Positions 1-8,610 are shown, counted from the stretch's first letter. The stretch is 55,620 nt of DNA from JBOGFC01 sp050742155 (GCA_050742155.1 JBOGFC010000186.1:1-55620); one strand, 5' to 3'. Translations and numbers: made by a program. Notes: a model not told the origin generated them from the letters alone.

Positions 1-160
1 CTCCCCGGCCCTCCCCCTCAGGGGAGGGAGCGGTGTCCCAGACCTTCCCCTCAGGGGAGGGAGCGGGTCCCCGACCTTCCCCTCAGGGGAGGGAGCGGTG
101 TCCCCGACCTTCCCCTCAGGGGAGGGAGCGGTGTCCCCAGAGGGGGAGGGAGCGGTGCCC
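1..160. repeat. Tandem array of G/C-rich palindromic units
   Basis: Units of 33, 32 and 33 nt repeat head to tail; the marker CTCAGGGGAGGGAG recurs at 17, 50, 82 and 115, and a shortened, degenerate unit occupies about 137-160. Each unit contains a CCCCTCAGGGG-type palindrome. There are no unique spacers, so it is not a CRISPR array. The hyuB frame on the minus strand reads into it without a stop. The array may continue beyond the window edge. Related G/C-rich palindromes occur near 22,218 and 43,641. Confidence 0.85.
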
Positions 161-1713
161 CAGCCGCCACCTCCGGGGGTCTCCACCCTCACCCGGTCGC
201 CCTCGTGCACCGGCCAGGTGCCCTTGGAGGGAAGCTCTTCCTCCCGCCCGTCGGGATGGATGAGCACGTTGCGGCCCGGGGCGCCGTCCTCCCCACCGGC
301 CAGGCCCCAGGGAGCCGACGTGCGCCGCTCGCTCTGGATGGTGAGGGTGGCCTGGTCGGCCAGGACCTCCACCTCCCGCACCAGGCCCTCCCCTCCCTGG
401 TAGCGCCCGGCCCCACCGGAGCCCTCGCGCAGCTCGTACCGCCAGATCCGCAGCGGGTAGGCCAGCTCGATGGCCTCGGCGGGGGTGTTGCGGGTGTTGG
501 TCATCCCCGTGTGCACCCCGGACATTCCGTCCCGGAACGGGGTGGCACCCTCCCCTCCGGCCAGGGTCTCGTAGTAGCTGAACGCCTGGCCCTGTCCCGA
601 TCCGATCAGGAGGTTGTTCATCGTCCCCTGGCCGGCGGCCGGCACGCGCTCGGGCAACGCCTGGGCGAATGCTCCGAGGAGCGCGTCGACGATCCGCTGG
701 CTGGTCTCCACGTTGCCGGCCGCCACCGGGGCGGGGGGGAGGGCGTTCACCACGCTCCCGCGGGGAGCGCGCACCTCGAGTGGGCGATAGCAGCCGGCGT
801 TGGGGGGCGCCTCCGGGTCGGTGAGCATGCGCAGCACGAAGTAGCAGCAGGAGAGCGTGATGGCGTAGACGGCGTTGAGGTTGGCGGGCAACTGGGCATC
901 CGTCCCCTCGAAGTCGATCTCGATCCGGTCGCCCTCGACCGTCACCTCCACGGCGATCTGGGTCCGTCCGCCGGGCCCGATCTCCAGGTGGTCGGCGAAG
1001 CGGTACCTGCCATCGGGGATCTGCCGGACGGCGGCACGCACCCGCCGCTCGCTGTAGTCGCAGATGGCCTGCATGGCCCGGTGCAGCCCGTCCGGGCCGT
1101 AGCGGTCGGCCAGCTCGCCCAACCGGACGGTTCCGACGTGGTTGGCGGCGAGCTGGGCGCGCAGGTCGCCCATCCGCTCCTGCGGAGTGCGCGAGTTGGC
1201 GGCGATGAGCTCGAGGACGTCGCGCCGCAACCCGGCCCCATCGGTCAGCATGGTGGGTGGCACCCGCAGCCCCTCCATGACGATCTCGGTGGCGGTGGCC
1301 GGCATGGATCCCGGGGCGGCCCCTCCCACGTCGGCATGGTGGGCCCGGTTGGCCACGTAGCCGAGGAGATGCCCGCTCCGGTCTCCCACCGCCGAGACGA
1401 TGGTCAGGTCCGGCAAGTGGGTACCGCCGGCGTAAGGGTCGTTGACCACCGCTTGGGTGCTCGGTGCGAGCCGTCCCCCGAAGGCGGCCAGCACCGCCTC
1501 CACGCTGGCCGGCATGGAGCCGAGGTGGACCGGGATGTGCTCGGCTTGGGCCACCATCTCGCCCTCCGGGCCGAAGACGGCCGCCGAGCAGTCCGCCCGT
1601 TCCTTGATGTTGGGCGAGTAGGCGGCTCGTCGGAGGGCCACTCCCATCTCCTCGGCCACGCCGGCCAGCGCGTGACGCACCACCTCCAGCTCGGTGGGGC
1701 CCAGCTCAGTCAC
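1..1713 (-). CDS. hyuB: Hydantoinase/5-oxoprolinase family protein, B subunit (3' end beyond window)
   Basis: HyuB-type subunit, partner of the HyuA gene whose end it overlaps by 8 nt (GTGACTGA). These pairs open hydantoin or lactam rings; the substrate cannot be told from sequence. Start is GTG 1713, giving MTELGPTELEVVRHALAG. Family signatures visible are SPNIKERADCS at residues 33-43, NDPYAGGTHLP further on, and the usual glycine-rich close TPGGGGWG, reached near nt 160. The expected end is there, but the frame stays open through the tandem repeat to the window edge, adding a repetitive tail rich in Thr, Ala, Pro, Ser and Glu. The 32-nt unit shifts the phase of the repeat part way through, so the tail changes composition. 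Whether the tail is made is unknown. Confidence 0.85.
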   Translation of the reverse strand, partial: MTELGPTELEVVRHALAGVAEEMGVALRRAAYSPNIKERADCSAAVFGPEGEMVAQAEHIPVHLGSMPASVEAVLAAFGGRLAPSTQAVVNDPYAGGTHLPDLTIVSAVGDRSGHLLGYVANRAHHADVGGAAPGSMPATATEIVMEGLRVPPTMLTDGAGLRRDVLELIAANSRTPQERMGDLRAQLAANHVGTVRLGELADRYGPDGLHRAMQAICDYSERRVRAAVRQIPDGRYRFADHLEIGPGGRTQIAVEVTVEGDRIEIDFEGTDAQLPANLNAVYAITLSCCYFVLRMLTDPEAPPNAGCYRPLEVRAPRGSVVNALPPAPVAAGNVETSQRIVDALLGAFAQALPERVPAAGQGTMNNLLIGSGQGQAFSYYETLAGGEGATPFRDGMSGVHTGMTNTRNTPAEAIELAYPLRIWRYELREGSGGAGRYQGGEGLVREVEVLADQATLTIQSERRTSAPWGLAGGEDGAPGRNVLIHPDGREEELPSKGTWPVHEGDRVRVETPGGGGWGTAPSPSGDTAPSPEGKVGDTAPSPEGKVGDPLPPLRGRSGTPLPPLRGRAGE

Positions 1714-3655
1714 GGAGCCGCACCAAGAGATTGGCGGATTGGTCGACGACGGCCGTGTCGTCCGGGAGGAGCAGCGTGGTGGCGTCGGCCTGCTCCACCA
1801 CCGCCGGGCCGCGGACCACGTCCCCAGGGGACAGGGCGGCCCGGTCGACCACCCGGGCGGTGAGGACCTCCCCCCCGAGCCGCACCTCTCGCTTCCGCTC
1901 CGGCAGAGCCGGACCGTGGTCCCAGATCGTGGGCGGAGCCGCGAGGTGAGGGGACCCTTGGGCGACCACCCGCAGGGTGACCACCTCGACGGTCTCCTCG
2001 GAAAGGGCGTAGCCGTAGGCGAGGCGGTGGGCCTCGTGGAAGGAGGCGGCCGCCTGGGCCAGGGCGGCGGCCTTCACTCGCAGCTCGTGCGACTGGCCCG
2101 GGTACCGACAGTCGGCGAAACGGGTCAGCTCGATCGGCCTCTCGGCACCCTGTCGGTGAAGCTCCTCCCGGGCCGCCTCACCCAGCTCCTGCCACACGGC
2201 GGGAAGGCGCGCCTCATCGAGCCCCAAGACGGTGCGGGAGGCCTCATAGCGGGCCGCCGCCAGGAGCAGGCCGAGGGCGCTGAAGACCCCTGGGGCGGGT
2301 GGGACGATCACCGCCCGGCAGCCCAGCTCCCGGGCCAGCGTGGTGGCGTGGAGCGGCCCGGCCCCCCCGTAGGCGACCAGGGCCAGCCCGGACGGCGAGA
2401 CCCCTCGCTCGGTGGTCACCCGCCGCAGGGCGCGGGCCATGGTCGCCCGCACCACCTGCAGGATGCCTTCGGCCCCTCCGGCGGGGGAGGGGAGAGTGGC
2501 CAGGGCCCGCCGAGCGCCCTCCGGATCTAGCTGCAGACCCCCGAGAGGGCGCTCCGGGTCGAGGTGTCCCAGGGCGCAGTGGGCGTCGGTGACGGTAGGC
2601 TCGGTGCCGCCCCGCCCGTAGCACGCCGGTCCGGGCCGGGAGCCTGCCGAACGGGGGCCGACTCGCAGGGCTCCGCCCTCGTCCAGCCAGGCCACCGACC
2701 CGCCTCCGGCCCCCACCGTGTGGACGGCCACCGCGGGAGTGCGAAAGGGGAAACCGGCGATCTGGGACTCACCGAGCACCTCCGGTCGTCCGTCTCTGAT
2801 CAAGCAGGCATCGGTCGAGGTCCCGCCCATGTCCAAGGCCACTGCGTCGTCGAAACCGGCCCCCCGGGCGACGGCGGCGGCCGCCACTACCCCGGCGGCC
2901 GGTCCGGAGAGGAGGGTGTGCACCGGTGCCTCGGCGGCGAAGTCCAGGCTGGCGGTGCCGCCGGACGAGGTCATCACCCACACGGTGCTCCCACCGAGCC
3001 GCCGCCCGAGCCCGGCCAGGTAGCGGTCCATCACCGGGGCCAGCGCCGCGTTGAGTACGCAGGTCGAGGCCCGCTCGTACTCCCTGAACTCCGGGAGCAG
3101 GCGGCTCGACCGGGTGACCGGGACGTCGAGTCGCCGGCGAATGGCGGTTTCCAGGCGCTCCTCGTGGGTGGGGTCGGCGAAGGAGAAGAGGAGGCTGATG
3201 GCCACCGAGCGGGGGCGTAAGCCGGCCACTGCCTCCGCCACCCGGGCCACTTCGCCCTCGGTCAGCTCCACGAGGACGCGGCCGTCCGCTCCGGTTCGCT
3301 CCCGGACCGTGACCACCTGGTGGTGAGGGACCAGCGGGCGCGGACGAACCTTGCCGAGATCGTAGAGGGAAGGCCGGTCCTGGCGACCGATGGCCAACAG
3401 ACCGGAGAACCCATCCGTCGTCACCAGCACGATCCCACCGGTCGACCCCTCCAGAATGGCGTTGGTGGCGGTGGTGGTGCCATGGCCGACCAGGGCCTCG
3501 GCCCCTCCAGCCATCGCTGCCAATCCGCGCACCACCGCCTCCGCCTGGTCGTCGGGAGTGGTGGGGACCTTCGTGGCCCGCGGCCTGCCATCCGCCTCGA
3601 GGATCACCACATCGGTGAAGGTGCCCCCGACATCGACACCGGCCAGTTGCCTCAT
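1706..3655 (-). CDS. hyuA: Hydantoinase/5-oxoprolinase family protein, A subunit
   Basis: ATP-dependent ring-opening enzyme subunit of the hydantoinase A/oxoprolinase family, 649 aa, cytoplasmic. The N-terminus has the actin-like phosphate-binding motif GVDVGGTFTDVV (residues 6-17), followed by GHGTTTATNAILE (about 58-70) and a second glycine-rich loop, LDMGGTSTDACLI, mid-protein. An ATG lies 21 nt upstream, but ATG 3655 puts the conserved MRQLAGVDVGGT at the true start. It is first in a two-gene operon with hyuB and is divergent from the lipoprotein gene at 3690, leaving only 34 nt for both promoters. Specificity (hydantoin, 5-oxoproline, N-methylhydantoin or acetone-type substrate) is not resolvable. 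Confidence 0.9.
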   Translation of the reverse strand: MRQLAGVDVGGTFTDVVILEADGRPRATKVPTTPDDQAEAVVRGLAAMAGGAEALVGHGTTTATNAILEGSTGGIVLVTTDGFSGLLAIGRQDRPSLYDLGKVRPRPLVPHHQVVTVRERTGADGRVLVELTEGEVARVAEAVAGLRPRSVAISLLFSFADPTHEERLETAIRRRLDVPVTRSSRLLPEFREYERASTCVLNAALAPVMDRYLAGLGRRLGGSTVWVMTSSGGTASLDFAAEAPVHTLLSGPAAGVVAAAAVARGAGFDDAVALDMGGTSTDACLIRDGRPEVLGESQIAGFPFRTPAVAVHTVGAGGGSVAWLDEGGALRVGPRSAGSRPGPACYGRGGTEPTVTDAHCALGHLDPERPLGGLQLDPEGARRALATLPSPAGGAEGILQVVRATMARALRRVTTERGVSPSGLALVAYGGAGPLHATTLARELGCRAVIVPPAPGVFSALGLLLAAARYEASRTVLGLDEARLPAVWQELGEAAREELHRQGAERPIELTRFADCRYPGQSHELRVKAAALAQAAASFHEAHRLAYGYALSEETVEVVTLRVVAQGSPHLAAPPTIWDHGPALPERKREVRLGGEVLTARVVDRAALSPGDVVRGPAVVEQADATTLLLPDDTAVVDQSANLLVRLRD

Positions 3656-3673
3656 CGTCTCGACCCTACCGGC

Positions 3674-3679
3674 CATAAT
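3674..3679 (+). promoter_or_regulatory. Candidate -10 element for the beta-propeller lipoprotein gene
   Basis: CATAAT lies 10 nt before ATG 3690 in the 34-nt divergent gap. Its spacing fits a transcript starting at or next to the ATG, i.e. a leaderless mRNA. No convincing -35 is visible, so this rests on the hexamer and spacing only. Confidence 0.3.
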
Positions 3680-3689
3680 CAGGGCGCTG

Positions 3690-4856
3690 ATGCGACCAAC
3701 AGTCGTGAGCGTGGTGCTGTCCGGCCTGCTCCTGGCCGGGTGTGACGGTGGCGTCGCCGACCCGGCTCAGATGCGGCTGCTCGTGCTCGGGGAGGACGGG
3801 AACATCGCCACCGTGCTCCCGGACGGGAGCGAGCGCAGGCTCCTCACCGAAGATGCCGGCCGTCAACATCGGTACTTCCAGCCCACCTGGTCGCCGGCGG
3901 GTGACCGGGTGGCCTTCTCGGAGCTGGCAGTTCGGGACGGTACCCAGGCAAGCGCGTTGGTGGTCGCCGACGCCGAGGGCGACCGGCAGGCAGCCTTCGA
4001 GACCACCTCCCCGGCCTTCTACCTCTCCTGGAGCCCCGACGGTGAGCACCTGGGCTACCTGGGCAACGCTCCGGGAGGGATCGAGCTGGGGATGGTGCAG
4101 ACTGACGGGGCCGCGGGGCAACCGGAGATCCTGACCCAGGGGCAACCCCTCTACTTCTCCTGGGCCCCCGACGGGCAACGGCTGCTGGCCCACATCGATG
4201 GGGCCCGCATGGTGACGATCTCCCTCGAGGGCGAGGCATCTGAGCTCGACGTTTCCCCGGCAGCCTTCCAGGCTCCCCAGTGGAGTCACGACCGGAGGGC
4301 CTTTGCCGTCGCCGCGGACTCCGGCCAGCAGCTGGTGATCGCCGCCCCGGACGATACCCGGCGCCAGGTGGTCGCCTTCGAGGGGTTCATCAGCTTCCTG
4401 CTGAGCCCGGACGGCGATCGCATCGCCTACCGGGCCCTCTCGGCGACGTCGCCCGGAGAGTTGGTGGTGCAGTCGGCAGACGGCGACCGGCGGAGCGCGG
4501 CCCGCAATCCGGTGGTGGCCTTCTTCTGGAGCCCGGACGGGCGGAAGCTCCTCTACCTCGTGCCCGAACCGGAGGAGGAGGCGCCCTGGTTCCGCTGGTA
4601 CGTGTGGGATGGGGAGGAATCGCAGCCCCTGGGCAGATTCGTCCCCAGCCCGATCCTGGCCCGCGACTACCTGCCCTTCTTCGACCAGTTCGCCCAGAGC
4701 CTCAGCTTCTGGTCGCCCGGATCTGATGCCTTCGTCTACGCCGGCCGTGGCGAGGACGGGGGGGAGGGGATCTGGATACAGCGCCTGGGCGGGGATCGGG
4801 AGCCGGAGCCGGTCACCAAGGGGCTCTTCGCCTCCTGGCCCCCGGCTGGCCCCTGA
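3690..4856 (+). CDS. TolB/PD40-type beta-propeller lipoprotein
   Basis: Predicted secreted lipoprotein of 388 aa. ATG 3690 gives a short lipoprotein signal peptide ending in the lipobox LLAGC with Cys18 as the lipidated residue. The rest is a series of propeller repeats with the W(S/A)PDG core: WSPAGDRVAF, WSPDGEHLGYL, WAPDGQRLLAH, a degenerate WSHDRRAFAVA, LSPDGDRIAY, WSPDGRKLLYL and a last FWSPGSDAFVYAG, about seven blades. Such domains bind proteins or ligands and need not be enzymatic. It lies 10 nt before the ornithine-cyclodeaminase-family gene and may be co-transcribed with it, without an obvious functional link. Confidence 0.8.
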   Translation: MRPTVVSVVLSGLLLAGCDGGVADPAQMRLLVLGEDGNIATVLPDGSERRLLTEDAGRQHRYFQPTWSPAGDRVAFSELAVRDGTQASALVVADAEGDRQAAFETTSPAFYLSWSPDGEHLGYLGNAPGGIELGMVQTDGAAGQPEILTQGQPLYFSWAPDGQRLLAHIDGARMVTISLEGEASELDVSPAAFQAPQWSHDRRAFAVAADSGQQLVIAAPDDTRRQVVAFEGFISFLLSPDGDRIAYRALSATSPGELVVQSADGDRRSAARNPVVAFFWSPDGRKLLYLVPEPEEEAPWFRWYVWDGEESQPLGRFVPSPILARDYLPFFDQFAQSLSFWSPGSDAFVYAGRGEDGGEGIWIQRLGGDREPEPVTKGLFASWPPAGP

Positions 4857-4866
4857 GCTCAGCCCG

Positions 4867-5787
4867 GTGAGATACCTCTGTGCCGATCAGCTGCGGGAGG
4901 CGCTGCCCATCCGGGCGGCCATCGAGGCGATGGAGGCGGCCTTCGGTGACGACGCCGAGGCTCCTCAGCGGGTGGCGCTGGGGGGATCTCTCTTCATGCC
5001 CGGCCGGGTGGGGCCCCATACCGGGGTGAAGGTCGTGTCCACCGTCCCCGGCCGGCCCTCTGGCATCGTGGCGGTCTTCGCCGAGGACGGGCGCCCGCTG
5101 GGAATGGTGGACGGTCCCACCTTGACCTCGCTGCGGACGGCCGCCGGGGCCGGCTTGGCCACCCGCCTGCTCGCCCGGCAGGACGCCCGGGTGATGGCCA
5201 TGCTGGGCGCCGGGGCGATGGCCTTCGACCAGGTTCAGGCGGTCCGGGCGGTGCGGGACATCGAGCGGGTCTTGGTGTGGAGCCGGACTCACGAGCGGGC
5301 CCTCCGGCTGGCCGAGCGGGTGGGAGGAGAGGCCCTGAATGATGCCGATCAGGCGGTCGCCCAGGCGGACGTGGTCACCTGCGCCACCCCGGCTCGCAAG
5401 CCACTCTTCTCGCCCGAGGCGGTGAGGCCCGGCGCCCACCTCAATGCCATCGGCGCCTTCACACCCGAGATGGTGGAGGTGCCGGCGGAGGTGGTGCGGA
5501 GCGCCTGGGTGGTGGTCGACAGCCGGGAGGCGGCGGCCGCCGAGGCCGGCGACCTGCTGCAGGCGGGACGTCCTCCCGACGCCACGGTGGGCGACCTGCT
5601 GGCCGGGCGGAGGCCGGGCCGTCAGGGCGATCAGCAGCTCACTCTGTTCAAGTCGGTCGGCGTAGCCGGGCAGGACGTCGCCGCCACGGTGGCGGCCCTC
5701 GGTCGAGCGCGTCTGTCCGACCTGGGCACCTCGCTCGATGAGCTCAGGAAGCCGGCAACCGCGCCCGGACGGTCCAGACCGGGGTGA
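4867..5787 (+). CDS. Ornithine cyclodeaminase / mu-crystallin family NAD(P)-dependent enzyme
   Basis: 306 aa from GTG 4867 (VRYLCADQLREALPIR). Family members reduce imines, dehydrogenate amino acids or deaminate ornithine to proline. Visible motifs are the substrate-pocket segment GVKVVSTVPG (53-62), LTSLRTAAGAGLATRLLA (87-104) and the Rossmann loop MLGAGAMA (112-119). The gene sits 10 nt after the lipoprotein gene, and its 3' end overlaps the convergent MFS gene by 44 nt. The family is broad (alanine dehydrogenase, ketimine reductase, ornithine cyclodeaminase), and the nearby sequence does not choose between them. Confidence 0.85.
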   Translation: MRYLCADQLREALPIRAAIEAMEAAFGDDAEAPQRVALGGSLFMPGRVGPHTGVKVVSTVPGRPSGIVAVFAEDGRPLGMVDGPTLTSLRTAAGAGLATRLLARQDARVMAMLGAGAMAFDQVQAVRAVRDIERVLVWSRTHERALRLAERVGGEALNDADQAVAQADVVTCATPARKPLFSPEAVRPGAHLNAIGAFTPEMVEVPAEVVRSAWVVVDSREAAAAEAGDLLQAGRPPDATVGDLLAGRRPGRQGDQQLTLFKSVGVAGQDVAATVAALGRARLSDLGTSLDELRKPATAPGRSRPG

Positions 5788-6991
5788 GGACCAGCAGCAT
5801 CCCGGCGGCGATGACGAGCAGCGGGGCGGTACGAAACAGGGTGACCACCCCAATGTGCTCGGCCAGCAGGCCTCCCAAGGCCGCCCCCACCGGCAAGCTG
5901 GCCCAGGCCACCGTTCGGGAGGCGGCGATCACCCGGCCCAGGAGCCGGGTGGGGGTGAAGCTCTGGCGGTAGGTGATGAGGGAGACCTGCACCCACGAGA
6001 CCCCGTAGAAGGACAGGAACACGCTGGAGGCCCCTCCGAGGAAGCCGGTGGCGAAGGACGCCAGGAACATGCCCGTGCCGAGGAGGATCACTCCCAGCAC
6101 GAAGGTCCGCCCCAGACCGAGCCGGTGGGTCACCTGGGGAGTGGTGGCGGCCCCGGTCACCGCTCCCAGGCCGATGGCGGCGAAGAGCAGCCCGATCCTG
6201 GACGGCTCCAGCCCCATCTGCTGCTGGGCCAACAGCACCAGGGTCACCTCGAGAGGGGCCACCACCAGGTTGGCCAATGCCCCGGCCAAGGTCATCAGCC
6301 GCAGGTGGATGTCGGCCCACAAGTAGCTCACGCCCTCGCGCAGCTCCCGGGAGAACCGGCGCTGCTCCACCAGGGGGCGAGGACGGACCCCGCGCAACAG
6401 GAACAGCGACAGAGCCGAGACCGCGAAGGTGAGGGCGTTGAAGCCGAAGGCGGCCCCGAAGCCCAGGGCCACGCTCAGGTAGCCGGCCAGCGCCGCCCCC
6501 AGCGGGAAGGTCAACGATTGGGAGATCTGGAGGATCGAGTTGGCCCGGGGGAGGGATGCTTCCGGGACCACCGAGGGGATGAGGGCCTGCAGGCCGGAAT
6601 CGAAGAACACCTTGGCCGATCCGGTCAGGAAGGCCACCGCGAACACCATCCAGATCTCCGCCCGTGATCCGGTCACCGCCAGGGCGAGGGCCGAGAACCC
6701 GGCGGCGCGGACCAGGTCGGCCAGGACCAGGACCGGGCGCCACCGCAAGCGGTCCAGGTAGACGCCGGCGGCGAAGCCGAGCAGGAGGGTCGGCAGGGTC
6801 TCGGCGGTGGCCGTCAGCCCGAGGTCGAGCGCCGATCGCGTCAACTCGGCCACGAAGAGCGGCAGGGCCACGTAGGCCACCGCGTCGCCCAGCAGGGAGA
6901 CGGTCTGCCCAGCCCATAAGGCCAGGAAGTTGGCGCGAGCGAGCCGGCGCGCCACCAGCCGCTCGCTGCGCGAGAGAACCGTCTCCGACAC
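5744..6991 (-). CDS. MFS transporter, enterobactin-exporter/DHA3-like
   Basis: Integral membrane transporter of 415 aa with about twelve hydrophobic segments, of the MFS_3 type that exports drugs or siderophores. The start is placed at GTG 6991 (VSETVLSRSERLVARRLARANF), just before the first helix LWAGQTVSLLGDAVAYVALPLF. A TTG one codon earlier is equally possible, and the open frame continues much further upstream without family similarity. The conserved loop after helix 2 reads GVYLDRLRWRPVLVLADLVRA, matching the DxxxRR-type signature of the group. It converges on and overlaps the preceding gene by 44 nt. No substrate clue in the neighbourhood. Confidence 0.85.
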   Translation of the reverse strand: MSETVLSRSERLVARRLARANFLALWAGQTVSLLGDAVAYVALPLFVAELTRSALDLGLTATAETLPTLLLGFAAGVYLDRLRWRPVLVLADLVRAAGFSALALAVTGSRAEIWMVFAVAFLTGSAKVFFDSGLQALIPSVVPEASLPRANSILQISQSLTFPLGAALAGYLSVALGFGAAFGFNALTFAVSALSLFLLRGVRPRPLVEQRRFSRELREGVSYLWADIHLRLMTLAGALANLVVAPLEVTLVLLAQQQMGLEPSRIGLLFAAIGLGAVTGAATTPQVTHRLGLGRTFVLGVILLGTGMFLASFATGFLGGASSVFLSFYGVSWVQVSLITYRQSFTPTRLLGRVIAASRTVAWASLPVGAALGGLLAEHIGVVTLFRTAPLLVIAAGMLLVLTPVWTVRARLPAS

Positions 6992-7069
6992 CAAGAGTGA
7001 TGGTAGCCAGGCCCACTTCGGCTGACCGGGCCTCCGGGATACCGGCGGGCCGACGGTAGCCTCGCATCG

Positions 7070-7696
7070 ATGGAGGCCCGAACCCTTCCCCTCTTCCCTC
7101 TGCACCGGGTGTTGCTCCCCGGGGCGGTGCTGCCGCTGCACGTCTTCGAGGAGCGCTATCAGCTCATGATGGACCAGCTCGAGGACGAGCGGTTCGGCGT
7201 GGTGCTGATCACCGAGGGTAGAGAGGTGGCGGGACCCTCCCAGCACTCCGACGTAGGGACCGAGGCGAGGATCGTTCGCAGCCGGAGGTTTCCCGACGGC
7301 CGAGCGGTGCTGGTAGTGGTCGGCGAGCGGCGCTTCGAGGTGGTGGAACGGCTGTCCCTCGAGCCGTACCCTCTCGCTCTGGTGGAGTACCTGCCGGAGG
7401 AGCCGGGCGGGTGGCCGGGCCTCTCTCAACTGCGTGACCAGGTGGAACGAGCGCTACGGCGCTGCTCGGCCCTGGCGGTGGAGAGCGGGGAGACGGCCGA
7501 CGTCTCGCCGGCCGTCTCCGAGGACCCCCTGACGGCCTCCTATCAGGTAGCCTCGCTGATGCGGATCTCGAATCCCGAGCGCCAGGAGCTCCTCGAGCTT
7601 CCCACCGCCGAGGCGCGCCTCGAGCGGGAGCTGGCGGTTTTGCGACGGGAGATCGAGCTGTTGGAGCGGTTGCTGGCGAAGGGACGATCGACTTGA
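7070..7696 (+). CDS. LON substrate-binding domain protein (stand-alone)
   Basis: 208 aa protein resembling the N-terminal domain of Lon protease without the AAA+ and peptidase parts. The start LPLFPLHRVLLPGAVLPLHVFEERY is the classic domain opening; FGVVLITEGREV, VGTEARI and the helical C-terminus with MRISNPERQELLEL follow. The last 30 residues are heptad-like and probably form a coiled coil. Stand-alone LON proteins are common in actinobacteria and of unknown role, presumably peptide or protein binding. It begins a short operon: the next gene starts with TTG inside its stop (TTGA). Confidence 0.85.
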   Translation: MEARTLPLFPLHRVLLPGAVLPLHVFEERYQLMMDQLEDERFGVVLITEGREVAGPSQHSDVGTEARIVRSRRFPDGRAVLVVVGERRFEVVERLSLEPYPLALVEYLPEEPGGWPGLSQLRDQVERALRRCSALAVESGETADVSPAVSEDPLTASYQVASLMRISNPERQELLELPTAEARLERELAVLRREIELLERLLAKGRST

Positions 7697-7980
7697 GGGA
7701 TGTCAAAGACCTGCCGGAGATGTTCGGCGAGCTCATGCAGATGTCCAAGGACTACCTGCGCCAAGAGGGTCTGGGACCGGCCCGCCGCCTGGGCAGGGTG
7801 GCCGGGTACGGTGTAGGAGCGGGAGTGGCCTTTGCGATCGGAGGGGTGCTCTGGGCGGTGGTGGGCATGCGGGCGCTGGCCCGCGGGCTCCCCGATGGCT
7901 GGGACTGGTCCGCCTACGTGATGGCGGCGGCGGTTCTGGCGGGGATGGCGGCCGGGGTCGTGGCGGCAGCGAGGCGATGA
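7693..7980 (+). CDS. Small two-helix membrane protein, holin-superfamily-like
   Basis: 95 aa from TTG 7693, which overlaps the upstream stop (TTGA). An amphipathic charged N-terminus (about 1-36) is followed by two hydrophobic segments at about 38-58 and 74-93 separated by a short polar loop. This is the layout of actinobacterial 'phage holin family' (DUF1469-like) housekeeping membrane proteins, not of a real phage lysis gene. Coupled by ATGA to the next small gene. Function unknown. Confidence 0.65.
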   Translation: MRDVKDLPEMFGELMQMSKDYLRQEGLGPARRLGRVAGYGVGAGVAFAIGGVLWAVVGMRALARGLPDGWDWSAYVMAAAVLAGMAAGVVAAARR

Positions 7981-8174
7981 AGGTGGACCGGTCCGATATC
8001 GAGGCGAAGGTCCGGGAGATCGAGGGCATCCTGCAGGACACCAAGGAGACGGTACGAAACCGGGCCGTGCTGGGAGCAGGGGCGGCCGTCGGCGTGCTCT
8101 TGCTCTCCTTCTTGTGGGGTCGCCGCAAAGGACGCAAGTCGGCGGCGGTGGTGGAGGTCTACAAGGTCAGGTAG
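7977..8174 (+). CDS. Small membrane-anchored hypothetical protein
   Basis: 65 aa starting at ATG in the ATGA overlap with the upstream gene. Residues 1-30 are charged and helical (MKVDRSDIEAKVREIEGILQ), one hydrophobic segment lies at about 31-47 and a basic tail follows (GRRKGRK). Composition and position suggest a partner of the upstream two-helix protein. No named family recognised. Confidence 0.6.
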   Translation: MKVDRSDIEAKVREIEGILQDTKETVRNRAVLGAGAAVGVLLLSFLWGRRKGRKSAAVVEVYKVR

Positions 8175-8194
8175 CCGAACTGAATGCAATAGTG

Positions 8195-8207
8195 GACCGC
8201 GGCGGTC
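8195..8207. terminator. Short G/C-rich hairpin between convergent genes
   Basis: GACCGC-G-GCGGTC is an almost perfect palindrome in the gap between the convergent genes ending at 8174 and 8241. No T-run follows on either strand, so termination is a guess from position. Just downstream (8214-8223) lies CCTTAGGTTC, the core of the inverted repeats found around the cassette at 38.8-39.9 kb. Confidence 0.25.
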
Positions 8208-8240
8208 TAGCCAAGCCTTAGGTTCGCAGGCGGTGGCGCC

Positions 8241-8468
8241 CTACTTCACCCGCCGCAGCTTGGAGAAGGGCTCTTCGCCGGGGGCCGCTACCCGGACCAT
8301 CAGCCCCTGGCCCGGCTTGAGGCGGCGCCGCAGGACCCGCTTGGGCTCGCTCCGGATCAGCCGGCGATAGATGGCGCTCAGAAGCAGCAGCGATCCCACC
8401 GTCACCAGGCCGGGCCTTCCCTCCTTGGCGCCCCGGGTGAGGTAGCGGGTGGCGAAGATGGTCCTCAT
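8241..8468 (-). CDS. Small hypothetical membrane protein
   Basis: 75 aa, ATG 8468. A basic N-terminus (MRTIFATRYLTRGAKEGR) precedes one hydrophobic stretch (VTVGSLLLLSAIYRRLIR, about 21-38) and a basic C-terminal part ending SKLRRVK. It is divergent from the 34-aa membrane peptide gene at 8506, with 37 nt between starts. No family assignment; coding is supported by codon use and spacing. Confidence 0.5.
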   Translation of the reverse strand: MRTIFATRYLTRGAKEGRPGLVTVGSLLLLSAIYRRLIRSEPKRVLRRRLKPGQGLMVRVAAPGEEPFSKLRRVK

Positions 8469-8505
8469 GCCCGGGAAGCATAGGCGGGCCTCCTAGAGTT
8501 GGACC

Positions 8506-8610
8506 ATGCAATGGAGGACCCGCCAGCGGATGGCCCGGGTGGTGGCGGCGGTGATCCTGGTGGCCGTGGCCCTCTACTTCGTGCTCATCTTCTTCCCCCA
8601 GACGTACTAG
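8506..8610 (+). CDS. 34-aa single-helix membrane peptide upstream of trmI
   Basis: ATG 8506 to TAG 8610 encodes a 34-residue peptide: a basic N-terminus MQWRTRQRMAR, one hydrophobic helix VVAAVILVAVALYFVLIFF and a PQTY end. Its stop codon TAG (8608-8610) is completed by the first base of the inserted palindromic element. If the element is removed, the stop becomes TAGTG, overlapping the GTG of trmI, so the two genes were probably translationally coupled. Function unknown. Confidence 0.5.
   Translation: MQWRTRQRMARVVAAVILVAVALYFVLIFFPQTY

Noticed and set aside
1..160. CRISPR-like array
   Set aside because: Units are contiguous and palindromic with no unique spacers and no cas gene.
7693..7980. 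Prophage lysis gene (holin)
   Set aside because: No other phage genes are nearby; the two-helix protein fits a housekeeping actinobacterial family.
8214..8223. Third copy of the cassette end repeat
   Set aside because: Only the 10-nt core CCTTAGGTTC matches and the flanking positions differ, so chance or a distant relic is as likely.
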